Notes: generated by a model from the sequence alone, not told the origin. Positions 9,161-18,228 are shown, counted from the first letter of the stretch. The stretch: 64,000 bases of DNA from Stenotrophomonas sepilia (GCF_003244875.1 NZ_LXXZ01000056.1:53268-117267); one strand, 5' to 3'. Numbers and translations are program-made.

Positions 9161-9209
9161 TTGATCTGGATCAAGGCTGTTTGAAGTAGTCGGTCACATC
9201 ATTCACGTC
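9161..9209 (+). promoter_or_regulatory. FNR/Anr box and predicted cydA promoter
   Basis: The 14-mer TTGATCTGGATCAA (9161-9174) matches the FNR/Anr consensus TTGAT-N4-ATCAA at every fixed base. A -10-like CATCAT lies at 9197-9202, giving a start site near 9209, so the box centre falls at about -41.5. That is the class II activator position. Oxygen-limited activation of cydABX is therefore expected; an effect on divergent cydDC is possible. Confidence 0.82.
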
Positions 9210-9264
9210 GTAGACCACCCTTCCCGCCACCTGCAACGGCACTATCCAACGAGGTAGCCAGGCC

Positions 9265-10854
9265 ATGATTGATCAGACAGTCGTAGAACTGTCGCGGCTG
9301 CAATTCGCGCTGACCGCGATGTACCACTTCCTATTCGTACCGCTCACCCTCGGCCTGTCCTTCATGGTGGCCATCATGGAGAGCGTGTACGTGATGACCG
9401 GCAAGGAGATCTGGCGCAGGATGACCCTGTTCTGGGGCGTCCTGTTCGGCATCAACTTCGCCATGGGCGTCGCCACCGGCATCGTCATGGAATTCCAGTT
9501 CGGCATGAACTGGTCCTACTACAGCCACTACGTCGGTGACATCTTCGGTGCGCCGCTGGCCATCGAAGGCCTGATGGCCTTCTTCCTGGAAGCCACCTTC
9601 GTCGGCCTGTTCTTCTTCGGCTGGAACCGCCTGACCAAGGTCAAGCACCTGATGGTGACCTGGCTGATGGCGCTGGGTACCAACCTGTCGGCGATCTGGA
9701 TCCTGGTCGCCAACGGCTGGATGCAGAACCCGACCGGTGCGGTGTTCAACCCGGAAACCATGCGCATGGAAGTGGTCGACTTCATGGCGGTGGTGTTCAA
9801 CCCGGTGGCGCAGGCCAAGTTCGTGCACACCGTCAGCGCCGGTTATGTGACCGGTGCGGTGTTCGTGATGGCGATCAGTGCCCTGTTCCTGCTGCGCAAC
9901 AAGCACAAGGACCTGGCCCGTCGTTCGTTCGCGGTGGCCGCAGCGTTCGGCCTGCTGTCATCGCTGTCGGTGGTGGTGCTGGGTGACGAGAGCGGTTACG
10001 CCGCCAGTGAACACCAGAAGATGAAGCTGGCCGCGATCGAAGCGATGTGGGAGACCGAGCGTGCGCCGGCCGACTTCACCGCCTTCGGCATCCCGAACCA
10101 GGACACCCACCAGAACGACTATGCGGTGAAGATCCCCTACCTGATGGGCCTGATCGCCACCCGTTCGTTGAACCAGCCGATTCCAGGCATCCTGGAACTG
10201 GTCGAGCGCGCCGAACACCGCGTGCGCGGCGGCCAGCTCGCCTACGGCGCGCTGGAACGCCTGCGTGCGAACAAGAACGACGTGGAAGCACGCGAGATGT
10301 TCGACCGCCACTGGCAGGACCTGGGCCACGGCCTGCTGCTCAAGCGCTACCGCGATGACATCCTCAACGCCACCCCGCAGGAGATCTCGCAGGCGGCGAT
10401 GGATACCGTGCCGCGCGTGATGCCGCTGTTCTGGACCTTCCGCGTGATGGCCGGCCTGGGCTTCTACCTGATCGCCTTCTTCGCGCTGGCCTTCTACTAC
10501 TCGTGCCGCAACAACTTCCAGGACAAGCGCTGGTTCCTCAAGCTGGCCCTGTGGACGCTGCCGGCACCGTGGATCGCGATCGAGTGCGGCTGGTTCGTGG
10601 CCGAGTATGGTCGCCAGCCGTGGGCGGTCGATGGCGTGCTGCCGACCTTCTATGCGGCATCGGGCCTGGCCCTGCATGAAATCGTGCTGACCCTGGCCGG
10701 CTTCACCGCGATCTACACCGCGCTGATCGTGGTCGAGATCAAGCTGATGCTCAAGGCGATCCGCAAGGGTCCGGACGAGTTGCTGCCTTCGCTGCAGTCG
10801 CCCCAGCCGCATGCTTCCCACAATGCCTCGGCGCCCGCCGCCGGCCAGGCCTGA
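9265..10854 (+). CDS. cydA: Cytochrome bd ubiquinol oxidase subunit I
   Basis: The catalytic subunit of the high-affinity terminal oxidase, which oxidises ubiquinol and reduces oxygen to water in the inner membrane. 529 aa. Heme ligands line up with E. coli at an offset of two: His21 (heme d), His188 and Met395 (heme b558). The quinol-binding Q-loop is long, as in the E. coli-type L subfamily, and GRQPW is present near residue 450. A GAGG ribosome site precedes the ATG. It is first in cydABX and is probably switched on by the FNR-type box upstream. Confidence 0.96.
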   Translation: MIDQTVVELSRLQFALTAMYHFLFVPLTLGLSFMVAIMESVYVMTGKEIWRRMTLFWGVLFGINFAMGVATGIVMEFQFGMNWSYYSHYVGDIFGAPLAIEGLMAFFLEATFVGLFFFGWNRLTKVKHLMVTWLMALGTNLSAIWILVANGWMQNPTGAVFNPETMRMEVVDFMAVVFNPVAQAKFVHTVSAGYVTGAVFVMAISALFLLRNKHKDLARRSFAVAAAFGLLSSLSVVVLGDESGYAASEHQKMKLAAIEAMWETERAPADFTAFGIPNQDTHQNDYAVKIPYLMGLIATRSLNQPIPGILELVERAEHRVRGGQLAYGALERLRANKNDVEAREMFDRHWQDLGHGLLLKRYRDDILNATPQEISQAAMDTVPRVMPLFWTFRVMAGLGFYLIAFFALAFYYSCRNNFQDKRWFLKLALWTLPAPWIAIECGWFVAEYGRQPWAVDGVLPTFYAASGLALHEIVLTLAGFTAIYTALIVVEIKLMLKAIRKGPDELLPSLQSPQPHASHNASAPAAGQA

Positions 10855-10869
10855 GGCAGGAGAACCAAG

Positions 10870-12021
10870 ATGGATTTCATTCTTCTGGACTACACCACGC
10901 TGCGCGTGATCTGGTGGCTGCTGCTCGGCATCCTGCTGATCGGTTTCGCCGTGATGGATGGTTTCGACCTGGGCGTGGGCACCCTGCTGCCCTTCGTCGC
11001 CCGCACTGATGCCGAACGCCGCCGGGTGATCAACACCATCGGCCCGGTCTGGGAAGGCAACCAGGTGTGGCTGATCCTGGGCGGTGGCGCAATCTTTGCC
11101 GCCTGGCCGCCGCTGTATGCGGTCAGCTTCTCTGGCTTCTACCTGGCGATGTTCGTGATCCTGTTCGCCCTGATCCTGCGTCCGGTCGGCTTCAAGTTCC
11201 GCAGCAAGATGCCCAGCGAACGCTGGCGCAACACCTGGGACTGGGCGCTGTTCATCGGTGGCTTCATTCCCGCACTGATCATGGGCGTGGCCGTGGGCAA
11301 CGTGTTGTTGGGCGTTCCGTTCCATTTCGATGACAGCATGCGCATCTTCTACACCGGCTCGTTCTTCGGCCTGCTGATGCCCTTCGCGCTGCTGGCCGGC
11401 CTGCTCAGCGTGTCGATGCTGGTCGCCCACGGTGCGGCCATGCTGGTGATCAAGACCGACGGCCCGGTGGCCGAGCGTGCTGCCCGCTTCGGCAGCATCG
11501 CGGCAATCATCGCCTTCGTGCTGTTCGCAGTGGGTGGCGCCTGGGTGGCCTTCGGCCTGCCGGGTTACCAGATCACCTCGCAGGTGGTTACCGATGGCGC
11601 CACCAATCCGCTGCTGAAGACCGCCGAACTCGGCGCCGCCGGTGGCTGGATGCGCAACTACAGCGCGATGCCGGCCACGATCCTGGCCCCGCTGCTCGGC
11701 CTGGCGGGCCTGCTGGCCAGTGCGGTGCTGCTGCGTGCCCGTCGTGGTGGCCTGGCCTTCATCGCCTCCGGTGCGGCTATCGCCGGCATCATCCTGACCG
11801 TCGGCTTCGCCATCTTCCCGTTCCTGCTGCCGTCCTCGAGCCAGCCCACCTCCAGCCTGACCGTGTGGGATGCCTCGTCCAGCCACCTGACCCTGTGGAT
11901 CATGCTGCTGGCCACGGCGGTGTTCCTGCCGATCATCCTCGCCTACACCACCTGGGTGTACCGTGTGCTGAAGGGCAAGACCACCACCGAAGAGATGGGC
12001 AACAACCCGAACGCCTACTGA
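10870..12021 (+). CDS. cydB: Cytochrome bd ubiquinol oxidase subunit II
   Basis: Second large subunit of cytochrome bd, 383 aa with about eight or nine transmembrane helices. The N-terminus ([18 protein letters not shown]) and the motif [13 protein letters not shown] are typical; the conserved [10 protein letters not shown] stretch is also present. It carries no heme ligands but stabilises the CydA hemes. It starts 15 bases after cydA with a CAGGAG ribosome site, and a strong hairpin separates it from cydX. Confidence 0.95.
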   Translation: MDFILLDYTTLRVIWWLLLGILLIGFAVMDGFDLGVGTLLPFVARTDAERRRVINTIGPVWEGNQVWLILGGGAIFAAWPPLYAVSFSGFYLAMFVILFALILRPVGFKFRSKMPSERWRNTWDWALFIGGFIPALIMGVAVGNVLLGVPFHFDDSMRIFYTGSFFGLLMPFALLAGLLSVSMLVAHGAAMLVIKTDGPVAERAARFGSIAAIIAFVLFAVGGAWVAFGLPGYQITSQVVTDGATNPLLKTAELGAAGGWMRNYSAMPATILAPLLGLAGLLASAVLLRARRGGLAFIASGAAIAGIILTVGFAIFPFLLPSSSQPTSSLTVWDASSSHLTLWIMLLATAVFLPIILAYTTWVYRVLKGKTTTEEMGNNPNAY

Positions 12022-12026
12022 TTGCC

Positions 12027-12053
12027 GGTGTGCCGGCCGACGGTCGGCACACC
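12027..12053 (+). repeat. Strong hairpin between cydB and cydX
   Basis: Stem GGTGTGCCGGCC / GGTCGGCACACC, 12 pairs with one G-U, and a 3-base loop. It begins 5 bases after the cydB stop and has no T-run, so it is not an ordinary terminator. It may lower read-through to cydX or block 3' decay of the cydAB message (inference). Its core resembles the REP palindromes nearby. Confidence 0.7.
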
Positions 12054-12074
12054 CTTGAACAATGGAGATTGACT

Positions 12075-12191
12075 ATGTGGTACTTCGCCTGGATTCTCGG
12101 TGCCGGCCTCGCCTCGACGGTGGCCATCCTCAACGGCATGTGGTTCGAAGCCCGCGAGCAGAACCGCATCGAGAACGGAAATCGTCGCTGA
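12075..12191 (+). CDS. cydX: Cytochrome bd small subunit CydX
   Basis: A 38-residue single-helix protein beginning MWYFAWILGAGLA, the hallmark of CydX, followed by ILNGMWFE and a polar tail. CydX stabilises heme binding in CydAB. The ATG at 12075 has AATGGAGATT just upstream as ribosome site. It is easily missed because of its size. It completes cydABX, 53 bases after cydB. Confidence 0.93.
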   Translation: MWYFAWILGAGLASTVAILNGMWFEAREQNRIENGNRR

Positions 12192-12205
12192 GCTGTAAAA
12201 AAGCC

Positions 12206-12234
12206 TTGCCGCCCTGGCCTTCACACGGTATCTT
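12206..12234 (+). promoter_or_regulatory. Promoter of first tRNA-Pro
   Basis: A -35 TTGCCG and a -10 TATCTT are separated by exactly 17 bases, predicting a start near 12241, six bases before the tRNA. The GC-rich stretch after the -10 is typical of stable-RNA promoters under stringent control. Confidence 0.7.
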
Positions 12235-12246
12235 AGGCGGCTCCTT

Positions 12247-12323
<77 letters not shown>

Positions 12324-12340
12324 CTCACGTGGTCGCATTG

Positions 12341-12370
12341 AAGCCTGGTGAAGTCATCCAGGCTTTTTTG
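12341..12370 (+). terminator. Intrinsic terminator of tRNA-Pro copy 1
   Basis: Stem AAGCCTGG / CCAGGCTT around a 9-base loop, continuing into TTTTTTG. It lies 18 bases after the tRNA. Confidence 0.85.
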
Positions 12371-12421
12371 TTCCCTGAGGTGGCACTGCTTCGGCGGTGT
12401 GAAGAAAACAGCATTCACCCC

Positions 12422-12450
12422 TTGCCGCCATCGGGGTGAATCGCTAGAAT
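12422..12450 (+). promoter_or_regulatory. Promoter of second tRNA-Pro
   Basis: The same -35 hexamer TTGCCG as copy 1, a 17-base spacer, and -10 TAGAAT. The predicted start is close to 12457, about seven bases before the tRNA. Each tRNA copy thus has its own promoter. Confidence 0.75.
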
Positions 12451-12463
12451 AGGCGGCTCCCTT

Positions 12464-12540
<77 letters not shown>

Positions 12541-12560
12541 CTTCGGTGGTCACCAAGAAG

Positions 12561-12594
12561 CCTGGAAGACATCACTGTCCTCCGGGTTTTTTTG
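12561..12594 (+). terminator. Intrinsic terminator of tRNA-Pro copy 2
   Basis: Stem CCTGGAAGAC / GTCCTCCGGG with one mismatch and one wobble, followed by TTTTTTT. It differs from the copy 1 terminator in sequence. Confidence 0.8.
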
Positions 12595-12675
12595 TACCCC
12601 GCGCCAGGCCGCCCGCATGACGGGACCTTGCCGGAGCGCACACGTACAATGGCCGCGCTGCCGGCCCACCTGCAG

Positions 12676-12686
12676 CCCCCCCCCCC
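12676..12686. repeat. C11 homopolymer upstream of MFS gene
   Basis: Eleven consecutive C residues, ending 76 bases before the ATG at 12763. This is a slippage-prone tract in the probable promoter or leader of the transporter gene. Confidence 0.75.
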
Positions 12687-12762
12687 ACCTGCCGCTTCGG
12701 CGTAGACCGATGCCGGCGCTGCATGCCGTTGCTGCGGCGTGCGACACCTGCAAGGACCATCG

Positions 12763-13968
12763 ATGAGTTCCTCCACTTCCGATTCGCCGTCGCTGCTGCA
12801 CGGTCGCGTCCTCGCGTTTGCCGCGATCCTGCTGGCAGCAGTCAACCTGCGCACTGCGGTCACCTCGATCACCCCGCTGCTGGACGTGCTCGGCCAGCAG
12901 TTCGGCTTCGGCACCACCATGACCGGCGTGCTGGGCATGCTGCCGACCGCCTCGTTCGCGCTGTTCGGCGTGGCCACGCCGGCACTGGCGCGGCGCCTGG
13001 GCCTGGAACGCACCACACTGCTGGCGATGGCGATGGCGATGGCCGGCCTGCTGCTGCGCTCCAGCGCCGGCAACGTCGGCACGCTGCTGCTGGGCTCGGT
13101 AATCGCGCTGGCCGGCATGGGCATCGGCAACGTGGTGGTGCCGCCGCTGGTGAAGCGTTACTTCGCCAACAAGGTCGGCACCATGAGCACGCTCTACATC
13201 AGCGTGCTGCAGCTGGGCACGATGCTGCCGGCGCTACTGGCAGTACCGATGGCCAACGCTGCAGGCTGGCGCGTGTCGCTGGGCATGTGGGCGCTGCTTG
13301 CACTGGCCGCCGCGCTGCCGTGGCTGCTGCTGGCCAGGCGCGCACCGAAGCCGCTGGCCGACGCCGCCGATCCCACCGCGCAGCCGCACGGAAAGGTCTG
13401 GCGCACGTCGCTGGGCTGGAGCATGACGCTGATGTTCGGCATGACCTCGCTGATGACCTATTCGATGTTCACCTGGCTGCCGCGCATCGTGGTCGAGGCC
13501 GGTGGCACGCCCGCGTTCGGCGGCGTGATGGTGGCCGTGTTCTCGGCACTGGGCCTGCTGCCGTCACTGGTCATTCCGTCGATGGCGGTACGCATGCAGA
13601 ACCCGTTCCCGCTGGTGCTGATCGGCTTCTTCTCGTTCGTGATCGCCTTCACCGGGCTGCTGCTGGCGCCGATGAAGGCGCCCCTGCTGTGGGCCTGCCT
13701 GCTCGGCGTCGGCCCGTCCACCTTCCCGCTGGCGCTGACCCTGATCAACCTGCGCACCCGCACCCCGGCCGGCTCGGCCGCGCTGTCGGGCTTCATGCAG
13801 GGCGTGGGCTACAGCTTCAGCTGCCTGGGCCCGTTCCTGGTCGGCTGGCTGCATACCGTCAGCAATGGCTGGACGCTCCCGTTCAGCTTCCTGTTCGGCT
13901 GCGCCACCCTGATGCTGTGCGCTTCGTGGGTCGCCTGCAAGCCCCGCAAGCTGGAAGATCTCTGGTAG
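12763..13968 (+). CDS. MFS transporter, CynX/NimT-like
   Basis: A 401-aa major facilitator with about twelve hydrophobic helices. The motif VNLRTAVTSITPLL in helix 1, the ALARRLGLERTTL loop and the late segment TRTPAGSAALSGFMQG fit the cyanate/nitroimidazole (CynX/NimT) group. Substrate cannot be told from sequence. The ATG at 12763 has AAGGA seven bases upstream; an earlier in-frame start at 12739 lacks one. A GC-rich hairpin follows the stop. The C11 tract upstream could alter expression by slippage. Confidence 0.82.
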   Translation: MSSSTSDSPSLLHGRVLAFAAILLAAVNLRTAVTSITPLLDVLGQQFGFGTTMTGVLGMLPTASFALFGVATPALARRLGLERTTLLAMAMAMAGLLLRSSAGNVGTLLLGSVIALAGMGIGNVVVPPLVKRYFANKVGTMSTLYISVLQLGTMLPALLAVPMANAAGWRVSLGMWALLALAAALPWLLLARRAPKPLADAADPTAQPHGKVWRTSLGWSMTLMFGMTSLMTYSMFTWLPRIVVEAGGTPAFGGVMVAVFSALGLLPSLVIPSMAVRMQNPFPLVLIGFFSFVIAFTGLLLAPMKAPLLWACLLGVGPSTFPLALTLINLRTRTPAGSAALSGFMQGVGYSFSCLGPFLVGWLHTVSNGWTLPFSFLFGCATLMLCASWVACKPRKLEDLW

Positions 13969-14311
13969 CCCGGCCGGGGCCGCCAGAGGGCCCCGCCTAC
14001 CGCTCGTCAGACACCCGGGAAATTTTGACGCCGGACTGACAATTGCGGGCGGATAGTGCCCACGAATGCCCTTCCTTGCCGCGTGCCGGCATCGGGCATG
14101 GGGGCGGCGGCGCCGCCCAGGCCACCACTCGGTGTGCGGGGGACTCTCGTTTCAGACAAGACATTGCAGGTCGCTGTCCGGGTTGTATCCGTCTTCAATG
14201 GGCGGGAATGCACGAAGGGAGTGACGCGGGCCACGGCCACGCCAAATACTGGCATGTGATTTGCGTCACATTTTCACAGGTTGTCTGGTTCGGAAGCCAA
14301 GGGGGTCCCCA
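13969..14311 (+). other. Gene-free control region before pgaA
   Basis: It contains a hairpin just after the MFS stop (GGGGCC/GGCCCC near 13977-13999, without a T-run) and a perfect Clp/CRP box at 14255-14270. I see no convincing sigma-70 promoter and no small ORF with a ribosome site. A TTG-initiated extension of pgaA from 14261 would begin inside the Clp box and is unlikely. Confidence 0.5.
14255..14270 (+). promoter_or_regulatory. Perfect CRP/Clp-type box upstream of pgaA
   Basis: TGTGATTTGCGTCACA matches the CRP-family consensus TGTGA-N6-TCACA at all ten fixed bases. In xanthomonads the CRP homolog Clp binds this motif and is released by cyclic di-GMP. Its centre is about 50 bases from the pgaA ATG, which leaves little room for a class II promoter downstream, so it may repress or block transcription from further upstream (inference). 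Confidence 0.8.
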
Positions 14312-16339
14312 ATGGTCGTCCACCGCCGGCTGGCGCTCTGCGTCGGCCTCGCATGCACCGCTCTGGCCTGGGCCAGCGGCGCGGCTCCGACCGACCGCGA
14401 CGCGGCCCTGGCCGAGATCGGCCGCTACCGCGACCAGGCCCGTTGGCTGGATGCGCTCGGCGCAATCGAGCGCGCCAGCCAGCAGCAGCCCAACGACGAT
14501 CTGCTGTTCAAGCTGCGCGTGCTGACCCTGGGCGACATCGGCAATGCCTGGCGCGCCTGGGAGCTGTACCAGCAGCGGCCGCAGCTGTTCGACGACGCCC
14601 AGAAGCAGCGCCTGGAAGGCGACTACCTGGCCAAACTCGTGGTCTGGAGCCTGGCCTACAGCAGCAGCGAGGACAGCCGCCTGGAAGAAGCCGAGTCGAC
14701 CCTGGCGCGCATGCAGCGCTACGTTGGCGGCGAAGGCACCCCACCCTCGCAGGCGCCACTGCGCATCCGCATGGACCGGCTGATCCTGCTCAACCGGCTG
14801 GGCCGCCATGTACAGGTGCGTGAGGAAGCACGAGCCCTGCAGGCCGAAGGCCACACCCTGCCCGACTACGTGCTGCCTGCCGTGGGCGATTCGTTGATGG
14901 GCACCCTGCACCCGGAAGAAGCCATTCCGGTACTGCAGGCGGCCGTCGCTGGCGATCCGGCGCGCGACGCCTCGCATTCGGAACTGGCCTACGCCTACCT
15001 GGAAAGCGAGCAGCAGGAAAAGGCGATCGACCTGCTGCAGGCATGGCGCGACAAGGAGCCGGCGTGGCGCTGGAGCAATGGCAAATCACCGTACGTGAAC
15101 TGGTCACGCTACGAGGCCGATCTCAACCTGGCAATGGTGCGCGCTTACAGCGGCGACCTGGTCACTGCGCAGCACGATCTGGAGTCGATGGTGGACATCG
15201 CAGCCGGCAACGGAGGCCTGCAGAGTGCGCTGGGCAGCGTCTACATGATGCGCGGCTGGCCACGCAGGGCACTGCAGCGACAGCAGATGGCACACGCGCT
15301 GGACCCGCGTGACATCGAACCGCGGCTGGGCATGGAAGAGGCCTACGTCGCCCTGCAGCGCGACGACCTGGCGCGGCCGCTGCACGATGACCTGGTCGCA
15401 CGCTATCCCACCCAACCGGCCGTCGAACGCATGGACCAGGCCTGGCGTGCGCATCGCGGCTGGCAGCTGAAGGCATGGACCGACATCGGCCGCAGCTCCG
15501 GTGGCGGTGGCACCTCGCCACTGGGCAACAACGATCGCCACTACGGTGTGGAAGTGGAGACACCGATCCTTGATGACCGCTGGCGGTTGTTCGCCCTGGC
15601 CGACCGGCGCTCGACCGATTTCCAGGACCAGCGCATCGATCCCCTGTGGCTGGGTGCGGGCGTGCGCTACCGCTTCGGGCAGCTGGATGCGGAAGCGGCC
15701 GTCCTGCGCGCCAACGACCACATCGGCGATACCGGCCTGCGGGCCGGCGTCGGCTGGCAGTTCAACGATTACTGGCACGCCGGCCTGGTGGCCGCGCGCA
15801 ATGATCCAGAAGCCTCGATGCAGGCGCGCGCGGCCGGCATCACCGCCGACAGCATGAGCGCACAGGTGGACTACCGGCGCAGCGAGCTCACCCACTGGAC
15901 GTTCGGCGCCAGCCGCTTCCGCTATGACGATGGCAACCACCGCGAACTGTTCAGCACCCGCCTTGAACAGCGCCTGCTGACCCGCCCGCGCTGGCTGATC
16001 GATGGCCTCGCCAGTGCCTACACCAGTCGTGGCAGCCGCGACGATGCGCCCTACTTCAACCCGAAGCGCGACCGCATGGTCGAGATCGGGCTGCGCATCG
16101 ACCAGCAGCTGTGGCGGCACTACGAACGCCACTTCCGCCACCGGCTGACGGTCTCGCTGGGCGACTACTGGCAGGACGGCTTCGGCAGTGCGCTGGTGCC
16201 GTCGGTGTCGTACATGCACGAATGGCAGCTGGGCCCGGGCCGCGTGTTCGAGTACGGCGTGCGCTGGTCGCGGCCGGTCTACGACGGCCACCGCGAGCGT
16301 CATATCGGCTTCGAAGCCGCACTGCGCTGGGGAGACTGA
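14312..16339 (+). CDS. pgaA: Poly-beta-1,6-GlcNAc export porin PgaA
   Basis: Outer-membrane exporter of the biofilm polysaccharide PNAG. 675 aa: signal peptide (residues 1-24, ending in WASGA), a periplasmic tetratricopeptide superhelix (about 30-370), and a C-terminal beta-barrel (about 385-675) with alternating aromatic strands and a terminal GFEAALRWGD. The E. coli protein is about 807 aa, so the TPR part is shorter here. The ATG at 14312 is chosen because it opens the signal peptide and follows an AAGGGGG stretch. pgaB starts one base after its stop. Confidence 0.9.
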   Translation: MVVHRRLALCVGLACTALAWASGAAPTDRDAALAEIGRYRDQARWLDALGAIERASQQQPNDDLLFKLRVLTLGDIGNAWRAWELYQQRPQLFDDAQKQRLEGDYLAKLVVWSLAYSSSEDSRLEEAESTLARMQRYVGGEGTPPSQAPLRIRMDRLILLNRLGRHVQVREEARALQAEGHTLPDYVLPAVGDSLMGTLHPEEAIPVLQAAVAGDPARDASHSELAYAYLESEQQEKAIDLLQAWRDKEPAWRWSNGKSPYVNWSRYEADLNLAMVRAYSGDLVTAQHDLESMVDIAAGNGGLQSALGSVYMMRGWPRRALQRQQMAHALDPRDIEPRLGMEEAYVALQRDDLARPLHDDLVARYPTQPAVERMDQAWRAHRGWQLKAWTDIGRSSGGGGTSPLGNNDRHYGVEVETPILDDRWRLFALADRRSTDFQDQRIDPLWLGAGVRYRFGQLDAEAAVLRANDHIGDTGLRAGVGWQFNDYWHAGLVAARNDPEASMQARAAGITADSMSAQVDYRRSELTHWTFGASRFRYDDGNHRELFSTRLEQRLLTRPRWLIDGLASAYTSRGSRDDAPYFNPKRDRMVEIGLRIDQQLWRHYERHFRHRLTVSLGDYWQDGFGSALVPSVSYMHEWQLGPGRVFEYGVRWSRPVYDGHRERHIGFEAALRWGD

Positions 16340-16340
16340 C

Positions 16341-18227
16341 ATGGCCTGCTTCCTGCGACTGATCGTGCTCCTGCTGCTGGCCATCACGCCACCGGCCTTG
16401 GCGCAGCAGGCCGCGCATCTCGATGCGATCGACAATGGCCTGCTGATCCTCAGCTACCACGACATCCGCGACCAGGTCGCGGCCAAGGGCGATGCCGATA
16501 CCTATGCGGTGAGCACGCAGAACTTTGCCGCACACCTGGACTGGCTGGGCGCGCATGGCTATCACCCGGTCTCGCTGTCGCAGGTGATCGATGCCTCGCA
16601 GGGGCGGGCCACGCTGCCGCCCAAGCCTGTGCTGCTGACCTTCGATGACGGCCTGCGCAGCGTCTACGACAAGGCCTTCCCATTGCTGCAGGCCTACCGC
16701 TACCCGGCGCTGGTGGCGGTGATCACCGACTACGTGGACATGGCTCCGGGCCGCACCATCGACTACGGCTACCGGCCGTTCGGCCGCGATGACTTCGTCA
16801 CCTGGGCGCAGCTGAAGCAGATGCACGACAGCGGCCTGATCGAAGTGGCCAGCCACACCGACGACCTGCACCACGGCGTGCTCGCCAATCCACAGGGCAA
16901 TTCAACGCCCGCCGTGGTCACCCGCATCTACAGCCCGGCCACGCACAGGTACGAGACTGAAACGCAGTATGAGCAGCGCCTGCGCGCCGATCTCTCGCGC
17001 AGCGTGCAGCGCATCAAGCAGCACCTGGGCGTGCGCCCGCGCGCCATCGTCTGGCCATACGCCGCCTACAACCAGTTGGGCAACGACATCGCCGAACAGC
17101 TGGGCATGCCGGTGTCCTTCGATCTGGAGGGCCGCAGCACGCCGGTGGCCAGCGACCTGCATGGTCTGGCGCGCTTCCTGGTCAGCGACAACCCGACCGT
17201 GGAAGGGCTGGCCTACGAACTGCGCCGCGATGTCGCGCTCGATGGCATCCGTGCCCTGCAGATCGACCTGGATGATGTCTACGACGCAGACCCGACGCAG
17301 CAGGCACGCAACCTCGATGCGCTGGTCGAACGGGTCAAGCGCATCGCGCCGACGCACGTCTACCTGCAGGCATTCGCCGATCCGGACGGCAACAACACTG
17401 CCGATGCGCTGTACTTCCCCAACCGTCACATGCCGATGCGGGCGGACCTGTTCAGCCGCGTCGCCTGGCAACTGAAATCCCGCGCCGGCGTGAAGGTCTA
17501 CGCATGGCTGCCGGTGCTTGGCTTCGAGCTGCCCGACCTGGCGCAGCGCAAGGCGCTGGCGATCCGCAACGGCGATCCCGATGGCATGTACCGGTTGGAC
17601 TTCACCAACCCGAAGGCCCGCCAGATCATGCTCGACATCTACGAGGACCTGGCGGTCAATTCCTACTTTGAAGGCCTGCTGTTCCATGACGACGGCTACC
17701 TGCGCGACACCGAGCTGCCGACACTGGCAGCCGGGGGCGATGGCAGCGCGCGCACGCAGGCGCTGATCAGCTTCACCCTGGCGCTGCGCGACAGCGCGCA
17801 ACGCTGGCGCCCGAAACTGGCCACCGTGCGCAACCTGTACGCTGAGCCGGTGCTCCGCCCGCAGAGCGAGGCCTGGTTCGCGCAGCGCCTGGACCTGTTC
17901 AACAAGGCCTATGACCAGACCGCGCTGATGGCGATGCCGTGGATGGAAGGCAGCCAGCACCCCGAGCGCTGGCTGGACCAGCTGCTGGCCGCAGTACGCG
18001 CACATGACCCGCAGCTGCAGCACACCCTGTTCGAGCTGCAGACCGTCGATTGGCGCAACGGGCAACCGATTCCCGCCGAGCGCCTGCGCGCACAGATCCG
18101 CCAGTTGCAGGCGCAGGGCGTGCACCACTTCGCCTGGTACCCGGACGACTTCATCGCCGACCAGCCCTCCACCCGCGATGCCCGCGCGGCGATGTCCGCC
18201 GGCACCTTCCCGTACCCGGAGAAGTGA
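16341..18227 (+). CDS. pgaB: Poly-beta-1,6-GlcNAc N-deacetylase PgaB
   Basis: Periplasmic enzyme that partly deacetylates PNAG before export. 628 aa: carbohydrate esterase family 4 domain with the catalytic/metal motif TFDDG (Asp102, Asp103) and metal-binding His172 and His177 in SHTDDLHH, spaced as in E. coli. A C-terminal glycoside-hydrolase-like domain follows (about 300-628) with LQIDLDDVYD and FHDDGYLRD. The N-terminus is a signal peptide cut near ALAQ, and no lipobox cysteine follows it, whereas E. coli PgaB is a lipoprotein. pgaC begins one base after the stop. Confidence 0.92.
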   Translation: MACFLRLIVLLLLAITPPALAQQAAHLDAIDNGLLILSYHDIRDQVAAKGDADTYAVSTQNFAAHLDWLGAHGYHPVSLSQVIDASQGRATLPPKPVLLTFDDGLRSVYDKAFPLLQAYRYPALVAVITDYVDMAPGRTIDYGYRPFGRDDFVTWAQLKQMHDSGLIEVASHTDDLHHGVLANPQGNSTPAVVTRIYSPATHRYETETQYEQRLRADLSRSVQRIKQHLGVRPRAIVWPYAAYNQLGNDIAEQLGMPVSFDLEGRSTPVASDLHGLARFLVSDNPTVEGLAYELRRDVALDGIRALQIDLDDVYDADPTQQARNLDALVERVKRIAPTHVYLQAFADPDGNNTADALYFPNRHMPMRADLFSRVAWQLKSRAGVKVYAWLPVLGFELPDLAQRKALAIRNGDPDGMYRLDFTNPKARQIMLDIYEDLAVNSYFEGLLFHDDGYLRDTELPTLAAGGDGSARTQALISFTLALRDSAQRWRPKLATVRNLYAEPVLRPQSEAWFAQRLDLFNKAYDQTALMAMPWMEGSQHPERWLDQLLAAVRAHDPQLQHTLFELQTVDWRNGQPIPAERLRAQIRQLQAQGVHHFAWYPDDFIADQPSTRDARAAMSAGTFPYPEK

Positions 18228-18228
18228 C

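Noticed and set aside
13020..13045. Tandem GATGGC repeats in the MFS gene
   Set aside because: Encodes a short Met-Ala run in a membrane helix; too short and in frame with normal protein to be a likely switch.
14261..14311. Longer PgaA starting at TTG 14261
   Set aside because: It would begin inside the Clp box and place a basic stretch before the signal peptide.
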